This document shows, one piece after another, positions 31,044-42,080 of a stretch of DNA of 64,000 nucleotides (position 1 is its first letter; each line of letters starts with the position of its first letter). The notes under the pieces are model-generated. The model did not search any database. It saw only the letters and a list, made by a program, of their open reading frames with translations, and had not been told where the DNA came from. The position numbers were made by a program, and so were the translations under genes. The DNA comes from Drosophila persimilis (Eukaryota > Arthropoda > Insecta > Diptera > Drosophilidae), in NCBI RefSeq assembly GCF_003286085.1, contig NW_020825469.1, positions 1-64,000 of the forward strand, read 5' to 3'.

Positions 31044-31726
31044 AGTTAAATATGCGACACTGCAGTTTGCGTTTTAAAAAAGATTTTATTCTTTCACCTA
31101 AACTTAGTGCACATTGATTAGTTATTTCCCCGACGATGTCTGATGTCCGGTGTCTTGAATGGAATTAACTTTTGTTGAATTCTCCGACGGTGTCGCGATT
31201 GACGTTTGTCTTGAACAGAACAGATTTGCCTTCTCAAATGTAGACTATTTATATCATGATGCTCGGCTTGGGATTCGGATTTGGATTCGGAGGCGTTGGC
31301 TTCGACTTCGGCTTCGGAGATGGAGTACGTGACTCGATCGATATATGGGAAAGGCGGCTTTTTAAGAAAGGCTTCCGCTGCGTATGATCGGTGTTGCATT
31401 ACTTGGGGGTGGCTGAGAATAGGGCCTCTGATTGGTCAGCTACGATGGCGTGGTTCTTGAGAATCGATTAGTAATTGATCTCTGAAGAGTGGCGTGATTC
31501 TAGTGCGGCATCTATTGTTTTATGTTCCACTTCTAGCTTAGGGTGTTTGTTTACATTGCCTGCAATCGGCTACGCGTGGTCCATTTCGAGCGTGAAATTG
31601 TTTATGGGGTTTCGAAGCTGAGAGTGTCGGATTGTTTATAGTAGTGTCGGATTGTTTATAGTATTGTGGGTGCAGGGTAATAGACATAGACAAGGGTATG
31701 GGAGCATGGACTATAGATATGTCACT
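31044..31726 (-). repeat. LTR of 17.6/297-like element (left)
   Basis: 683 bp, with a duplicated GTGTCGGATTGTTTATAG near 31620-31660 that the right LTR lacks. Confidence 0.9.
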
Positions 31727-31753
31727 CCCCCATTGTTAGATTTAAGCCTGTCC

Positions 31754-33065
31754 TCAGGCGATTATCCTTGGATATAGTTCAGGTGCGTCTAAAACTGTGC
31801 CTGCTGGGGATTCTTCGTCTTCGTCTAAGGATGTTTCTATGTGCGGGTCGGTTTTAGGCTTATTGCTTTTACTTAGACTAAACAATTTGTAGCTTAATCC
31901 TATTATGATTATGACAAATAGTAGTATTAAGCTTACATGTAATACATTTTTTAATCGAGTATTTTCTATTACGATTTCTTTGGTTTGCAAATAAGACAGT
32001 GGTTTAATTTTTGTTACGTTATTGTTGATGTATATGCTCTGTGCAAATTCTGGTATTGAGTTGGATATTAAGAATTCGTTTAATTGTACACTGCAATTAT
32101 GTATTTTTATTAATGCGTTACCTTCTACTTTTATTTATTGGTTTAGGCAATCTTGGTTTAATAGGGTTTTTGGTAATTTCCAAGTTAACAATATATTGGG
32201 TTCTATGAAACTTATTTGAAAGTTTTGGTGTGCTTTGGTGTATGGACATTTTGTTTCTACTTGTTTGACTATTCCTGAAATACATTCGTCATTTATTTTT
32301 CGTTTTGATTCTTTTTCATATACCTCGTTTTCTAGAATGTAATAATTGTTTTGCGTTAGGTCAGTGAGGATATGGAACAATTTTAAGTATAGGAATATTT
32401 CTGATCTCTCGTGGGATGTTGGAAATTATTAGTATTTCGTTAGTGTCTGATTTCAACCAAGTAGATGTTTTGATATTTAATAATTTCTCTGAATCGATGT
32501 GTTTCAGGTAATCCTGCCTCAATAATTTTGGATTAAAGATACCTAATCTTGTTAGCTGCATGCCTAATTCAATATCCTTTATGTACTCAGTAAAATGTTG
32601 AAGGTTAAATATTAATATTTCTAGTTGCTTATTTCTGTAATTATCTTTGTGTAATTTATTGACAACTTCTATGCCGGAATTTACTGCTTGAATTACTAAG
32701 TTTAATTCGTTAACTTGAACACTGTGGCTAGCCAGATTGTCTAATTTCCCTTCTAATTCGACCTTATCGTCTTGATCTAACGTTCCAAATAGATATTTAT
32801 ATATTGTGCCTACTGCATTTATAAGGCCTCTTCTGTTTCTTTTGGCTATTTTTATGCCGTTGAATTCACGTTGCAATTTCTCGACTAAATATTGAACTTG
32901 GATTTCGTTATCAAATTGGGTTGCCAGTTCTAGTAAACTCTGATATGTTTCATCTGTTTTTGTTATATTAATTGTTAGATAGTGGTATTCATAATTAATC
33001 GGTATGTTAATGGTATTTGTTTTGAATATGAGATATCCATTCCTTGAGTTGAATCAATTCATTTA
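31754..33065 (-). pseudogene. env: Env of 17.6/297-like element, frameshifted
   Basis: The frame 32361-32876 has RNRRGLINAVGTIYKYLFGTLDQDD, a furin-like site next to the conserved fusion-peptide-like segment. The remainder lies in two further frames: 32135-32380 (extracellular part) and 31754-31990 with the membrane anchor VSLILLFVIIIIGLSYKLF and an acidic tail ending YPRIIA. The start has merged with the deleted pol. At least two frameshifts make it non-functional. Confidence 0.85.
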
Positions 33066-34810
33066 ATTTGATCTTCCATCGTTGTAGCTTCATACTTGGT
33101 TCCTTGAGGTTATTCAACCAAATCAAGGGTTTGTGATCACTTAATATCTCAAACGTTCTACCAAACAGGTATGATCTGAAATACTTAGTTGCCCAAACTA
33201 TAGCTAGTAATTCCTTTTCTATTGCTGAATAATTGATTTCATGTTCGTTTAAGGTTCTACTTGCATAGCAAATTGGTTTGTGGTCTTGCGACAACACTGC
33301 TCCTAAATCAATGTTACTTGCATCGGTTGTTACCGTGAACATTTTGTTGAAATCTGGGAATGCAAGGATGGGGTCTGAGGTGATAAGTACTTTCAACTTT
33401 TCGAAGGCCTCGACGTATTTTTCCTCGGTTGGGTCTATGACTGCTCGTTTCTTTAATTTGAGTGTCATTGGTTTTGCTATATTAGCAAAATTGGAAATGA
33501 ATTTCCTATAAAATCCACATAAACCTATGAATGATTTTATTTTTGTGGTTGTATTGGGTATTGGGAAGTTTATTATGGCGGATATTTTCTTTGGATTAGG
33601 AACTATGCCGTTAGTTGTTACTACATGGCCTAGGAATTCCGTTTCTTTCTTCAGGAATTCACACTTATCCATTTGAAGTTTGAGGTTTGCATCTCTCAAC
33701 TTTCCAAAGACCCTTTTAAGAGACAACAAATGTTCTTCCAATGATGTGGAATAGATAATGATGTCGTCTAGATACACAAGGCAATCTTTGAAAATTAAAT
33801 CTTCTAACAGATTGTTCATGCATCTTTGGAATGTGGCGGGGGCAGTGGTTAGCCCAAAAGGCATACGAGTGAACTCGTAATGACCATGCTTCGTGGAGAA
33901 AGCTGTTTTTGGGATCGAGCTAGGTTCCATGGGAATTTGATGGAATCCCTTAGCTAAATCGATTGTAGTAAAATATTGGCACCTACCAAGTTTATCTAGG
34001 ATTTCGTCCATTCTGGGTGTAGGAAATTTGTCCTTGATTGTCACCTCGTTAGACTTATATAATCTACTACCATACGATATTTCTGCTTTCCTGAAGCATC
34101 TATCTTCTTTGGTATCATAGCAATGGGTGCACAATAGGGAGAATTCGACTTACGAATGATTCCCTGTCTAATCATATCTTTTATTTGTTGGGTCACTTCC
34201 TGATCGTGTATTTGAGCATACTTATATGGTCGACGATATACAGGATCTTCGTGATGGGTTTTATTTTCGTGCTTTATAGTACTAGTGAAGGTCAAAATGT
34301 CACCTTCTTTATACTGCAATTCTTTATACTTAAATTCATAGAGAACTTTCTTTAGTTGCTCATTTTCCTCGTCATTTAGATGTTCCAACCTTAGCTGGTT
34401 ACATTCCCTTAATTCATTCTCTAATGCGGAAGCGAAGTATTGCTCTCCTTCAGGAGATGGGTCAAGGCACTTGGGTGTAGTTATATCTTCCTTTGAAGAT
34501 GACTTATCACCTTTGTGTGCGGGCTTGCCGTCGGCAATTTCTTCTCCACTTTGGATGATTGGGTATGACCTTTCTCCTAACGTTACCGTTTCATTTCGGT
34601 AATCGATGACGGCTTTGCTGGCCATCAAATATTCTCTGCCTAAGAGTATGTCATAATTTTCAGAAAAATTATGAATATAAAATTTTTGTTTTGTCGGACA
34701 GTTTTTGGTTGCATTACGTGTAATGCTCTGAGTCAGACGGACGGGTCCTTTGATGGTATGGACGGTGAGGTTGTCGCTATCGACTTTGAATCTGTATAGT
34801 TTTTTATTAT
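33007..34810 (-). pseudogene. pol: Protease/RT (and partial RNase H) of 17.6/297-like element
   Basis: 34041-34628 carries the end of protease and RT start ([41 protein letters not shown]). A frame change near 34060 leads to 33007-34134 with [29 protein letters not shown], the catalytic YLDDIII box, LCGFYRKFI, and RNase H up to [15 protein letters not shown]. Then KIKLNE is followed by unrelated frame, marking the deletion of the rest of RNase H and all of integrase (about 1.5 kb compared with the copy at 53287). Confidence 0.85.
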
Positions 34811-34822
34811 TTACAATTATTT

Positions 34823-35734
34823 CTATATATGCGCCTCCTCGATTTCTTCCGAGGCATTCTGCTGAAAATTTACATCCATTTTCATATGTCCACTTTGGCT
34901 TTCCCTAGATCGTTTGACTGGCTGATTCGGTGCACTGCTACCTGCCTGAGTCTGGTTAATTTGATAGTTATTGGGATTCTGTGCTCTGCCCTGGTTTAAG
35001 GAATTTCTAAATTCATTAAATAATCCTTTATTATTTACTTCATTATTTCCTGAATTATTTCGATTCGTTCCATGATTATTTCTGGAAGTACTTGGGTTTT
35101 GATTGTTATAATCGTTACTACTATAGCGAGGGTAATAAGTTCCAACGTTCCTACGATTGTTATTTCCGTTTCTTGAGTGTTCGTGATTCTTGTTATCATT
35201 TACGAAATTTTCGTAGATTCCTAACTCTTGAGCTGTTTTTTCTAGTTTAGCCATAGTAGAAATGTCTTTATTTGCTAAGATAATGAACAGTCTATTGGGT
35301 AGAGCATCTTCTATGGTATGTCTGGTGGCATTTTCCAGAGCGTTTTTAAAGATTATCTTATTTTCTGCGCTAGTTTCCAGATTTAGTTTGCTTATTATAA
35401 CATTGGACTTAATTTCTAGTTCCTCTATGAACTTACGAATACTCCCATTGAATTTGGTATCGTGTAATTGTTGTAGTAGCGTCTCGTATGGAGTGTGGTT
35501 GTTGAATTTGCTGATTAGGGCTTCCTTTAGATCACTCCAGGTGTTGGGTTGAAGGCTCTGTGATAAAAGTTGTGCTCGTCCGCACAGTTGACCCTCAGTG
35601 GCTCCGTACATGATGCTTTGTTGTCGGAGGTCTTCTGTTGGGTACAATCCGGAGATGTACTCAATTCTGCTTATGAACGAACTTAGACGTTCTTGGCATC
35701 CGTCGTATGGTGGAATTTGCCTGATTGACTTCAA
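34823..35734 (-). CDS. gag: gag of 17.6/297-like element (open)
   Basis: 303 residues, open. SIRQIPPYDGCQERLSSFISRIEYISGLYP is the capsid start; the C-terminal third is rich in Asn, Arg and Gly and lacks zinc knuckles, as in the group. It aligns along its length with the gag at 52268 (318 residues), which begins ~15 residues earlier, so the first Met here may be internal. Confidence 0.85.
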   Translation of the reverse strand: MKSIRQIPPYDGCQERLSSFISRIEYISGLYPTEDLRQQSIMYGATEGQLCGRAQLLSQSLQPNTWSDLKEALISKFNNHTPYETLLQQLHDTKFNGSIRKFIEELEIKSNVIISKLNLETSAENKIIFKNALENATRHTIEDALPNRLFIILANKDISTMAKLEKTAQELGIYENFVNDNKNHEHSRNGNNNRRNVGTYYPRYSSNDYNNQNPSTSRNNHGTNRNNSGNNEVNNKGLFNEFRNSLNQGRAQNPNNYQINQTQAGSSAPNQPVKRSRESQSGHMKMDVNFQQNASEEIEEAHI

Positions 35735-35959
35735 GGCTTGGAATTTCTGTCAGCGGCATGTTGATTTCTTTTTATTTATTTGTTTTTTCTAATATTAATT
35801 GAGTTTGAATCGTGTGTAGATTCTTTGGCGGATCTTTTTAGTATTAGCGTTACTTTTTCTCTGATCACTGTAGGTTATTACGCACTGTAACTGTCACTAC
35901 GCCAATTGATCGTCTAAAAAAAAGGGTTAACTTTTAACTGAGATCCTACCGACTGCGCC
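35735..35959 (-). promoter_or_regulatory. Leader and tRNA-Ser-type primer site
   Basis: 225 bp between the LTR and gag, with the primer site next to the LTR. No other gene is visible. Confidence 0.7.
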
Positions 35960-36636
35960 AGTTAAATATGCGACACTGCAGTTTACGTTTTAAAAAAGAT
36001 TTTGTTCTTTCACTTAAACTTAGTGCACATTGATTAGTTATTTCCCCGACGATGACTGATGTCCGATGTCTTGAATGGAATTAACTTTTGTTGAATTCTC
36101 CGACGGGGTCGCGATTGACGTTTGTCTTGAACAGAACTGATTTGCCTTCTTAAATGTAGACTATTTATATCATAATGCTCGGCTTGGGATTCGGATTTGG
36201 ATTCGGAGGCGTTGGCTTCGACTTCGGCTTCGGAGATGGAGTACGTGGCTCGATCGATATGTGGGAAAGGCGGCTTTTGATGAAAGGCTTCCGCTGCGTA
36301 TGATCGGTGTTGCATTACTTGGGGGTGGCTGATAGGGCCTCTGATTGGTCAGCTACGATGGCGTGGTTCTTGAGAATCGATTAGTAATTGATCTCTGAAG
36401 AGTGGCGTGATTCTAGTGCGGCTGGATTTTAGTGCGGCATCTATTGTTTTATGTTCAACTTCTAGCTTAGGGTGTTTGTTTACATTGCCTGCAATCGGCT
36501 CCGCGTGGTCCACTTCGAGCGTGAGATTGTTTATGGGGGTTCGAAGCTGAGGGTGTCGGATTGTTTATAGTATTGTGGGTGCAGGGTGATAGACATAGAT
36601 AAGGGTATGCGGAGCATGGACTATAGATATGTCACT
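35960..36636 (-). repeat. Shared LTR of two 17.6/297-like elements
   Basis: 677 bp. It is the 5' LTR for the element on its left, and also serves as 3' LTR for the env end at 36637 on its right, where the same purine tract and env stop appear. Confidence 0.85.
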
Positions 36637-36823
36637 CCCCCATTGTTAGATTTAAGCCTGTCCTCAGGCGATTATCCTTGGATATAGTTCAGGTGCGTCT
36701 AAAACTGTGCCTGCTGGGGATTCCTCGTCTTCGTCTAAGGATGTTTCTAAGTGCGGGTCGGTTTTAGGCTTATGGCTTTTACTTAGATTAAACAATTTGT
36801 AGCTTAATCCTATTATGATTATG
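36637..36823 (-). pseudogene. env: Env end of a second 17.6/297-like copy, piece 1
   Basis: Same sequence as 31727-31914: purine tract, env stop, acidic tail, start of the membrane anchor. Interrupted after TATTATGATTATG (36811-36823) by the LOA element; it continues at 39635 with this word repeated. Confidence 0.85.
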
Positions 36824-36990
36824 GGCTGGCGAAAATCATCTAGCTGAACCCTCCACGAGGGTGCCGGCTGGGCAATGGACACTGCATTACCCCGGAAAAG
36901 GGTAATGCACTGTCGCTTGCTCTGTCCGGGGTAATGCAGTGTCTAGCTAAGGCTATGGTCCGGCGTCTTCCCGATTCAAAGTCGGGGGAA
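36824..36990 (+). ncRNA. HDV-like self-cleaving ribozyme candidate at LOA 5' end
   Basis: The element starts GGCTGGC (36824-36830). Its proposed P1 partner GCCGGCT lies at 36864-36870 and gives seven pairs with the terminal G-U found in HDV ribozymes. Between them CCC-TCCACGA-GGG fits P3/L3. GGGCAA follows P1 as in HDV. A 19-bp perfect inverted repeat (arms 36878-36896 and 36925-36943) fits P4, and GCTAAGG (36947-36953) fits J4/2 with the catalytic C. P2 is weak (TAGCT with GGCTA). The predicted cut is exactly at the first base of the element. HDV-like ribozymes are known at 5' ends of R2 and Baggins-type elements; activity here is inferred. Confidence 0.75.
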
Positions 36991-37092
36991 CCGAACCAGG
37001 GCCATGGCTAGAGGTGCCTGGCGGTCAGGTCTAAAACGCTAGGGGGTGGTCCCCCCGAAAAATATTAACCAGTATGGACCCTCGGGCCAACT

Positions 37093-37755
37093 ATGGAGTC
37101 GAAGAAGGAGCAAGCACGGGTTGGGATGTCAACCCAAACGTCAGTGGAAAGCGTGACTGCTACCACCGGCGGGCACGGGGAGGAGCAGTCCTCTCTGCGT
37201 GTCGCCAGCGGTCACACCTCAGACTTGGCGGGAGCAGGCCAGGTCAGTGTTAAAGCTACTGCCACAACAACAACAACAAAAACAACTCACTCCGTGGCCT
37301 GCAAGTTGAGCCGCACAGATACCGTAGTCGATACAGACACGGATCTGGAGAGCGTGCTCTCTCTAAGCAGGACGGATGAAGAGAGCCTTCTCCGCTCGCC
37401 GGAACCAGGCACCAGCTCCCTGCGTAGGGAAGGGCCGAAGCGTTCCAAGGAGGGGATGAAGGCCAAAGCGCAATACAAAGCGGCCCTCAACATAAAAAGC
37501 CGGCTGCAAAGTAAAGCAGTCATCTCCCAGGAGGAGAAGGTCAAGCTAGCCTGGGCCGAGCAGAGAGTAGAGGAGGGTCGGCTACACTATGCTCAGATGC
37601 CACAGATGAGGGCGTCGAGTGGCGAATATGCCAATAAGGTGGAGGAGATGATGGCCACCAAGAGGCAACGCTCGACTGAGAGTGCCATTAAGGACACTCC
37701 AGCGAGCAAGCGGCAACGCGGGCCCAAGAGTGCAGCCCCCAGTGGCCGGACTAAA
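37093..37755 (+). CDS. LOA-clade ORF1 (gag-like), shortened
   Basis: About 220 residues from ATG 37093. It has a Ser/Thr-rich N-terminus, an acidic middle (DTDTDLESVLSLSRTDEESLL), a helical Lys/Ala/Glu region (KAQYKAALNIKSRLQSK...EEKVKLAWAEQRVEEGRL) and a basic tail. No zinc knuckles remain, though full ORF1 proteins of the clade have them. The tail joins endonuclease code near 37755 in another frame, which points to a deletion of the ORF1 end and ORF2 start. Confidence 0.65.
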
Positions 37756-38200
37756 GTTCTCAAATCATAACCTGTTCTACTCAACATCGGTAAGCAGGAA
37801 CAGAACCGTCGTACTCGTACGAAAGGGAATCCATGCTTACCTTATGTCTAATTACAGCAGGGATGACCTGACGGTTGTGATGCTGGGAAGTGAGGAAAAG
37901 CGCCTTCTGGCTTCCTGCTACATGGCTCACGACAGACCCGCACCACCCGACGAACTCAGGAGCCTGGTGACAGAAGCCGGCACCAAAAACTATCAACTCG
38001 TCATCGGAACGGACGCCAATGCCCACCACAATGTGTGGGGTAGCACCGACATCAATGACAGAGGTGAGTCACTCTTAGACTTTATACTAGCAACTAATCT
38101 ATATATAGCAAACGTTGGGGAGGAGCACACCTTCGTAGGTCCGACCTCATCCAAAGTGCTAGACCTAACACTTGACCTAATCCTTCTCAGACCATAAGTA
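37756..38200 (+). pseudogene. LOA-clade endonuclease fragment
   Basis: SRNRTVVLVRKGIHAYLM, KRLLASCYMAHDRPAP and GTDANAHHNVWGSTDINDRGESLLDFI are AP-endonuclease motifs including the catalytic Asp/Asn/His set. The frame ends at 38197 after VLDLTLDLILLRP. The RT that should follow is absent. Confidence 0.82.
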
Positions 38201-39522
38201 CATTCAGTTCAAGTGCGAATTCAAACACCCTTCGAAGACAACAGTCTATAGAAACCCCCGGAACACAAGCTGGGCAAAGTTTAAAAAGACAGTTACTTCA
38301 CGCTCGCGAGCTGTATGGAGCCTTAGTGTGGTGGAAGTCTACTGAAAAGAAGGCATACCATAAGCTTATGGAAAAGACTCAGCGACAGGCTCTGCTCTGT
38401 ATTACAGGGGCGCTGAGGTCAACCCCAACAAAAGCACTCGAAACTGTACTCGGAATCGACCCCCTGGACATTCACGCTCGCCTGATTGCGGGAAAGGCAG
38501 CACAACGCCTCATAGCATCAGGAAATCTATCGCCACAAGGATACGGGCATAGTTCAATCGGCAGGGAAATGACCAGATCAACTGATTACATGACCCCCCA
38601 AACTTGCCTTGACGTCAAAACAACCACATATTTGGGACCCGAAGTCTGGAAAATTGGAAGGGACCAAACTGAGCACCTCAATATATACACAGACGGCTCC
38701 AAGATGGACGGAGGAGTAGGAGCGGGCCTATACTGTACAGACCCTGAGATAAGGCTGTCGTATAAGCTACCGGACCAATGCAGCATATTCCAGGCAGAAG
38801 TTTTTGCCATCGGGAAAGCAGCGGAGGTCGCTCTCCTCACAGAACGAGCACACGATGCGGTCAACCTATTCGTCGACAGCCAAGCGGCGATAATATCCAT
38901 GCAGTCGTCCGCGGTCAGTTCCAGAAGTGTCTTGGCGAGCAGGGAGGCATTAGACATCCTAAGCACGACAAAGACAGTGCGGATCTATTGGGTTCCCAGC
39001 CACCAGGGCATCGAAGGAAACGAAGCGGCGGACGTACTAGCTAAGGAAGGCGTCGGGCTGGAGAATAGGAGAACCGAGAACGTGCCTGTCTCCCTCAGAA
39101 CGCTGCAAGGCGATCTAGAGAAGCAGGCTAGAGCACAGACTGATAGCAGGTGGAGGAGTACCACCACCTGCAGAACCTCGAAGATAATGTGCAAGGAGCG
39201 CAACGAGAAACTTAGCCACTACCTACTGCACCTACCACGAAAGGACTGCAGACTGATGGTGGGAATACTAACAGGTCACTGTCTGACTGCTGCACATGCA
39301 GCAAAGCTAGGCATCACCAACAGAGACAGTTGCAGGAAATGTGAGGAACCTGGGGCTATCGAAACCCTGGAACATCTCATCTGCAACTGTCCGGCTCTCT
39401 CAAGGGCAAGGAGGAGATACCTGGGCGCCCCAGTGTTGGCATCACTGGAAGATGCCTCCAAAAGGACGCCACAGGAACTGCTGGCCTATGCTAAAAACAC
39501 CTCGATTCTCGGGGACTTTTAA
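38201..39522 (+). pseudogene. LOA-clade RT end and RNase H, unit 1
   Basis: From 38326 the frame gives the RT tail (LMEKTQRQALLCITGALRSTPTKALETVLG) and then RNase H: LNIYTDGSKMDGGVGAGLY with the first Asp, FQAEVFAIGKA with the Glu, LFVDSQAAI with the second Asp and WVPSHQGIEGNEAADVLAKEG with the last Asp. It ends with a finger, CRKCEEPGAIETLEHLICNCP. RNase H removes the RNA strand during reverse transcription. The frame is open to 39522, so only the RT loss is obvious. Confidence 0.87.
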
Positions 39523-39634
39523 AACCACATTAACACTCCCGCGACGGTTCATACACCCCCATCCGGATAACTAAGGGCCATATTGGCCTATGCGTGGCCC
39601 CGCTGAGGGCCGTCCGGGTTAACCTAACCTAACC
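39523..39634 (+). other. LOA 3' end with (TAACC)3 tail
   Basis: A 3' region of about 110 bp ends in GGGTTAACCTAACCTAACC, then the TSD. Short microsatellite tails are usual for this clade; copied at 41834-41945. Confidence 0.8.
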
Positions 39635-39762
39635 TATTATGATTATGACAAATAGTAGTATTAAGCTTACATGTAATACATTATTTAATCGCGTATTTTC
39701 TATTACGATTTCTTTGGTTTGCAGATAAGACAGTGGTTTAATTTTTGTTACGTTATTGTTGA
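39635..39762 (-). pseudogene. env: Env of second 17.6/297-like copy, piece 2
   Basis: Matches 31902-32030. It ends at GTTGA, where BEL sequence begins. The same stretch is repeated at 41946-42073 by the 2.3-kb duplication. Confidence 0.82.
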
Positions 39763-40880
39763 TGAAAAATTAGAAGAGGGGGGCGATGAGCGATCCGCCT
39801 GTCAGCAGGTGCCCGGGTGTTAGGGCCTCGCCGTCGCTTGGATCTTGGCTGACGGCTCCCAGCGGCGTCGAGTTCATTATGGCCTCGATGCCGACGAGGA
39901 CTGTGGCGAGCTCTTCGGCGGTTAGGAGCGCGCTGCCTACCGCCCGTAGGAGTAGGCTCTTGGCAGTTTTTACACCTGCCTCCCATAGCCCTCCCATGTG
40001 AGGAGCTCGCGGCGGTATGAACGCAAATTCGCATCCGTTCTTTGACGCGAAGTCGCGAATTGCGTCTCCTTGCTCCTTGAGCCTGATCCGCAGAGCGCTG
40101 AGATGGCGGCTCGCTCCGACGAAGTTCGTCCCGTTGTCGCAATGAACGACTTGGGGATACCCTCGGCGCCCGACGAACCTTTGGAAAGCCAACAAAAAAC
40201 AGTCAGTGGTTAGATCGGAAACTATTTCTAGGTGAACCGCCTTGGACGCAAAACAAACAAAAAGCGCAATGTATGACTTGTATGGGGGCCTTCCGCGAAT
40301 TTTCAATGTTGTGTGCACTGGTCCAAATGGGCGGAGAGCACGGAGTCGATCTGCGGGTAAATTCCCCATGAGTTGCGTCAGCAATCGAGGCTTGCATTTA
40401 AAACAGCGCATACACGATCGAACTGTCTGATGGCAGACCACCTGAGCGTTCACTATCCACACGCTCTGTCGAAGGATGCTCACAAGTGCTCGTGGGCCGA
40501 CATGAAAATTCGAATGATGCACGAATTGCGAGCGCTTAGTCAAAAGCAGAGGAAACTTGGCATCGTATGATATAGGAGCTTTGGCTAGTCGCCCCCCCAC
40601 TCGCAACAACGAAAAGTTGCACCAAGTTCCTGTGTCTTCATGGATGAATGGGTTCAACCGCTGAAGACTAGGACCAATTGTAGATCCTTTCCTAACCTTT
40701 TCGATTTCTCCTTGATACTCGTGATGCTGGACGATTTCGACAATTTTATAAAGGGCTTCATTGTATACGGTCGGTGAGATAGTTTTTTCGAAATTTAGGC
40801 TTGGGTCTTTACATTTTCTTATAAAGCGGAACACATACACGAACACTCTAAGCAGTTTGAGGTGTGACGAGAATCCCTCG
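39763..40880 (-). pseudogene. BEL/Pao integrase, copy in duplication unit 1
   Basis: The minus-strand frame to 39770 has the BEL/Pao integrase: HVGPRALVSILRQSVWI, zinc-like CHQTVRSCMRCFKCKP, FVCFASKAVHLEIVSDL, VHCDNGTNFVGASR, and APHMGGLWEAGVKTAKSLL. Its upstream part is cut at 40880 by the duplication joint. It is a copy of 42074-43191. Confidence 0.88.
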
Positions 40881-41945
40881 TGACCAGATCAACTGATTAC
40901 ATGACCCCCCAAACTTGCCTTGACGTCAAAACAACCACATATTTGGGACCCGAAGTCTGGAAAATTGGAAGGGACCAAACTGAGCACCTCAATATATACA
41001 CAGACGGCTCCAAGATGGACGGAGGAGTAGGAGCGGGCCTATACTGTACAGACCCTGAGATAAGGCTGTCGTATAAGCTACCGGACCAATGCAGCATATT
41101 CCAGGCAGAAGTTTTTGCCATCGGGAAAGCAGCGGAGGTCGCTCTCCTCACAGAACGAGCACACGATGCGGTCAACCTATTCGTCGACAGCCAAGCGGCG
41201 ATAATATCCATGCAGTCGTCCGCGGTCAGTTCCAGAAGTGTCTTGGCGAGCAGGGAGGCATTAGACATCCTAAGCACGACAAAGACAGTGCGGATCTATT
41301 GGGTTCCCAGCCACCAGGGCATCGAAGGAAACGAAGCGGCGGACGTACTAGCTAAGGAAGGCGTCGGGCTGGAGAATAGGAGAACCGAGAACGTGCCTGT
41401 CTCCCTCAGAACGCTGCAAGGCGATCTAGAGAAGCAGGCTAGAGCACAGACTGATAGCAGGTGGAGGAGTACCACCACCTGCAGAACCTCGAAGATAATG
41501 TGCAAGGAGCGCAACGAGAAACTTAGCCACTACCTACTGCACCTACCACGAAAGGACTGCAGACTGATGGTGGGAATACTAACAGGTCACTGTCTGACTG
41601 CTGCACATGCAGCAAAGCTAGGCATCACCAACAGAGACAGTTGCAGGAAATGTGAGGAACCTGGGGCTATCGAAACCCTGGAACATCTCATCTGCAACTG
41701 TCCGGCTCTCTCAAGGGCAAGGAGGAGATACCTGGGCGCCCCAGTGTTGGCATCACTGGAAGATGCCTCCAAAAGGACGCCACAGGAACTGCTGGCCTAT
41801 GCTAAAAACACCTCGATTCTCGGGGACTTTTAAAACCACATTAACACTCCCGCGACGGTTCATACACCCCCATCCGGATAACTAAGGGCCATATTGGCCT
41901 ATGCGTGGCCCCGCTGAGGGCCGTCCGGGTTAACCTAACCTAACC
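40881..41945 (+). pseudogene. LOA-clade RNase H and 3' end, unit 2
   Basis: Frame from 40880 to 41833 repeats the unit 1 RNase H residue for residue, with finger and (TAACC)3 tail. It lacks everything upstream of the RNase H. Confidence 0.88.
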
Positions 41946-42068
41946 TATTATGATTATGACAAATAGTAGTATTAAGCTTACATGTAATACATTATTTAAT
42001 CGCGTATTTTCTATTACGATTTCTTTGGTTTGCAGATAAGACAGTGGTTTAATTTTTGTTACGTTATT
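41946..42068 (-). pseudogene. env: Env of second 17.6/297-like copy, piece 2 duplicated
   Basis: Copy of 39635-39757, made by the 2.3-kb duplication. It leads to the GTTGA target of the BEL element. Confidence 0.8.
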
Positions 42069-42073
42069 GTTGA
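42069..42073. repeat. TSD of BEL/Pao element, left copy (GTTGA)
   Basis: GTTGA at 42069-42073 and 47332-47336 flanks the element; env code continues on the far side. Confidence 0.85.
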
Positions 42074-42080
42074 TGAAAAA

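Larger units (their letters stand above)
31044..36636 (-). mobile_element. 17.6/297-like errantivirus, internally deleted
   Basis: Minus-strand element with LTRs 31044-31726 (683 bp) and 35960-36636 (677 bp), AGTGACATATC...TTTAACT. The primer site TGGCGCAGTCGGTAGGAT (35943-35960) is of the tRNA-Ser type used by this group, and there is a purine tract AATGGGGG before the left LTR. It holds gag, protease/RT and env, but RNase H is cut short and integrase is missing: pol code ending KIKLNE joins env code directly near 33065. The LTRs differ by several indels, so this copy is older than the related one at 51363. Past its right LTR the same env end starts again. Confidence 0.88.
36824..39634 (+). 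mobile_element. LOA-clade (Baggins/Bilbo-like) non-LTR element, internally deleted
   Basis: TSD TATTATGATTATG (36811-36823 and 39635-39647) flanks it. It has a structured 5' end, ORF1, part of the endonuclease, an RNase H with C-terminal finger, and a 3' tail of three TAACC units. The RT between endonuclease and RNase H is missing. RNase H after RT is a mark of the LOA (and I) clade. It landed in env of a 17.6/297-like element. Confidence 0.87.
38570..40880 (+). repeat. 2,311-bp tandem duplication, unit 1
   Basis: It is repeated head to tail at 40881-43191 without a difference that I could find. It contains the LOA RNase H end, 128 bp of env and the 3' end of the BEL/Pao element. The joint (CCCTCG then TGACCAGATC) falls between BEL integrase-region code and LOA RNase H code. 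Confidence 0.92.

Noticed and set aside
39616-39634. True telomeric repeat
   Set aside because: Only three units, at the 3' end of a non-LTR element with a TSD after them.
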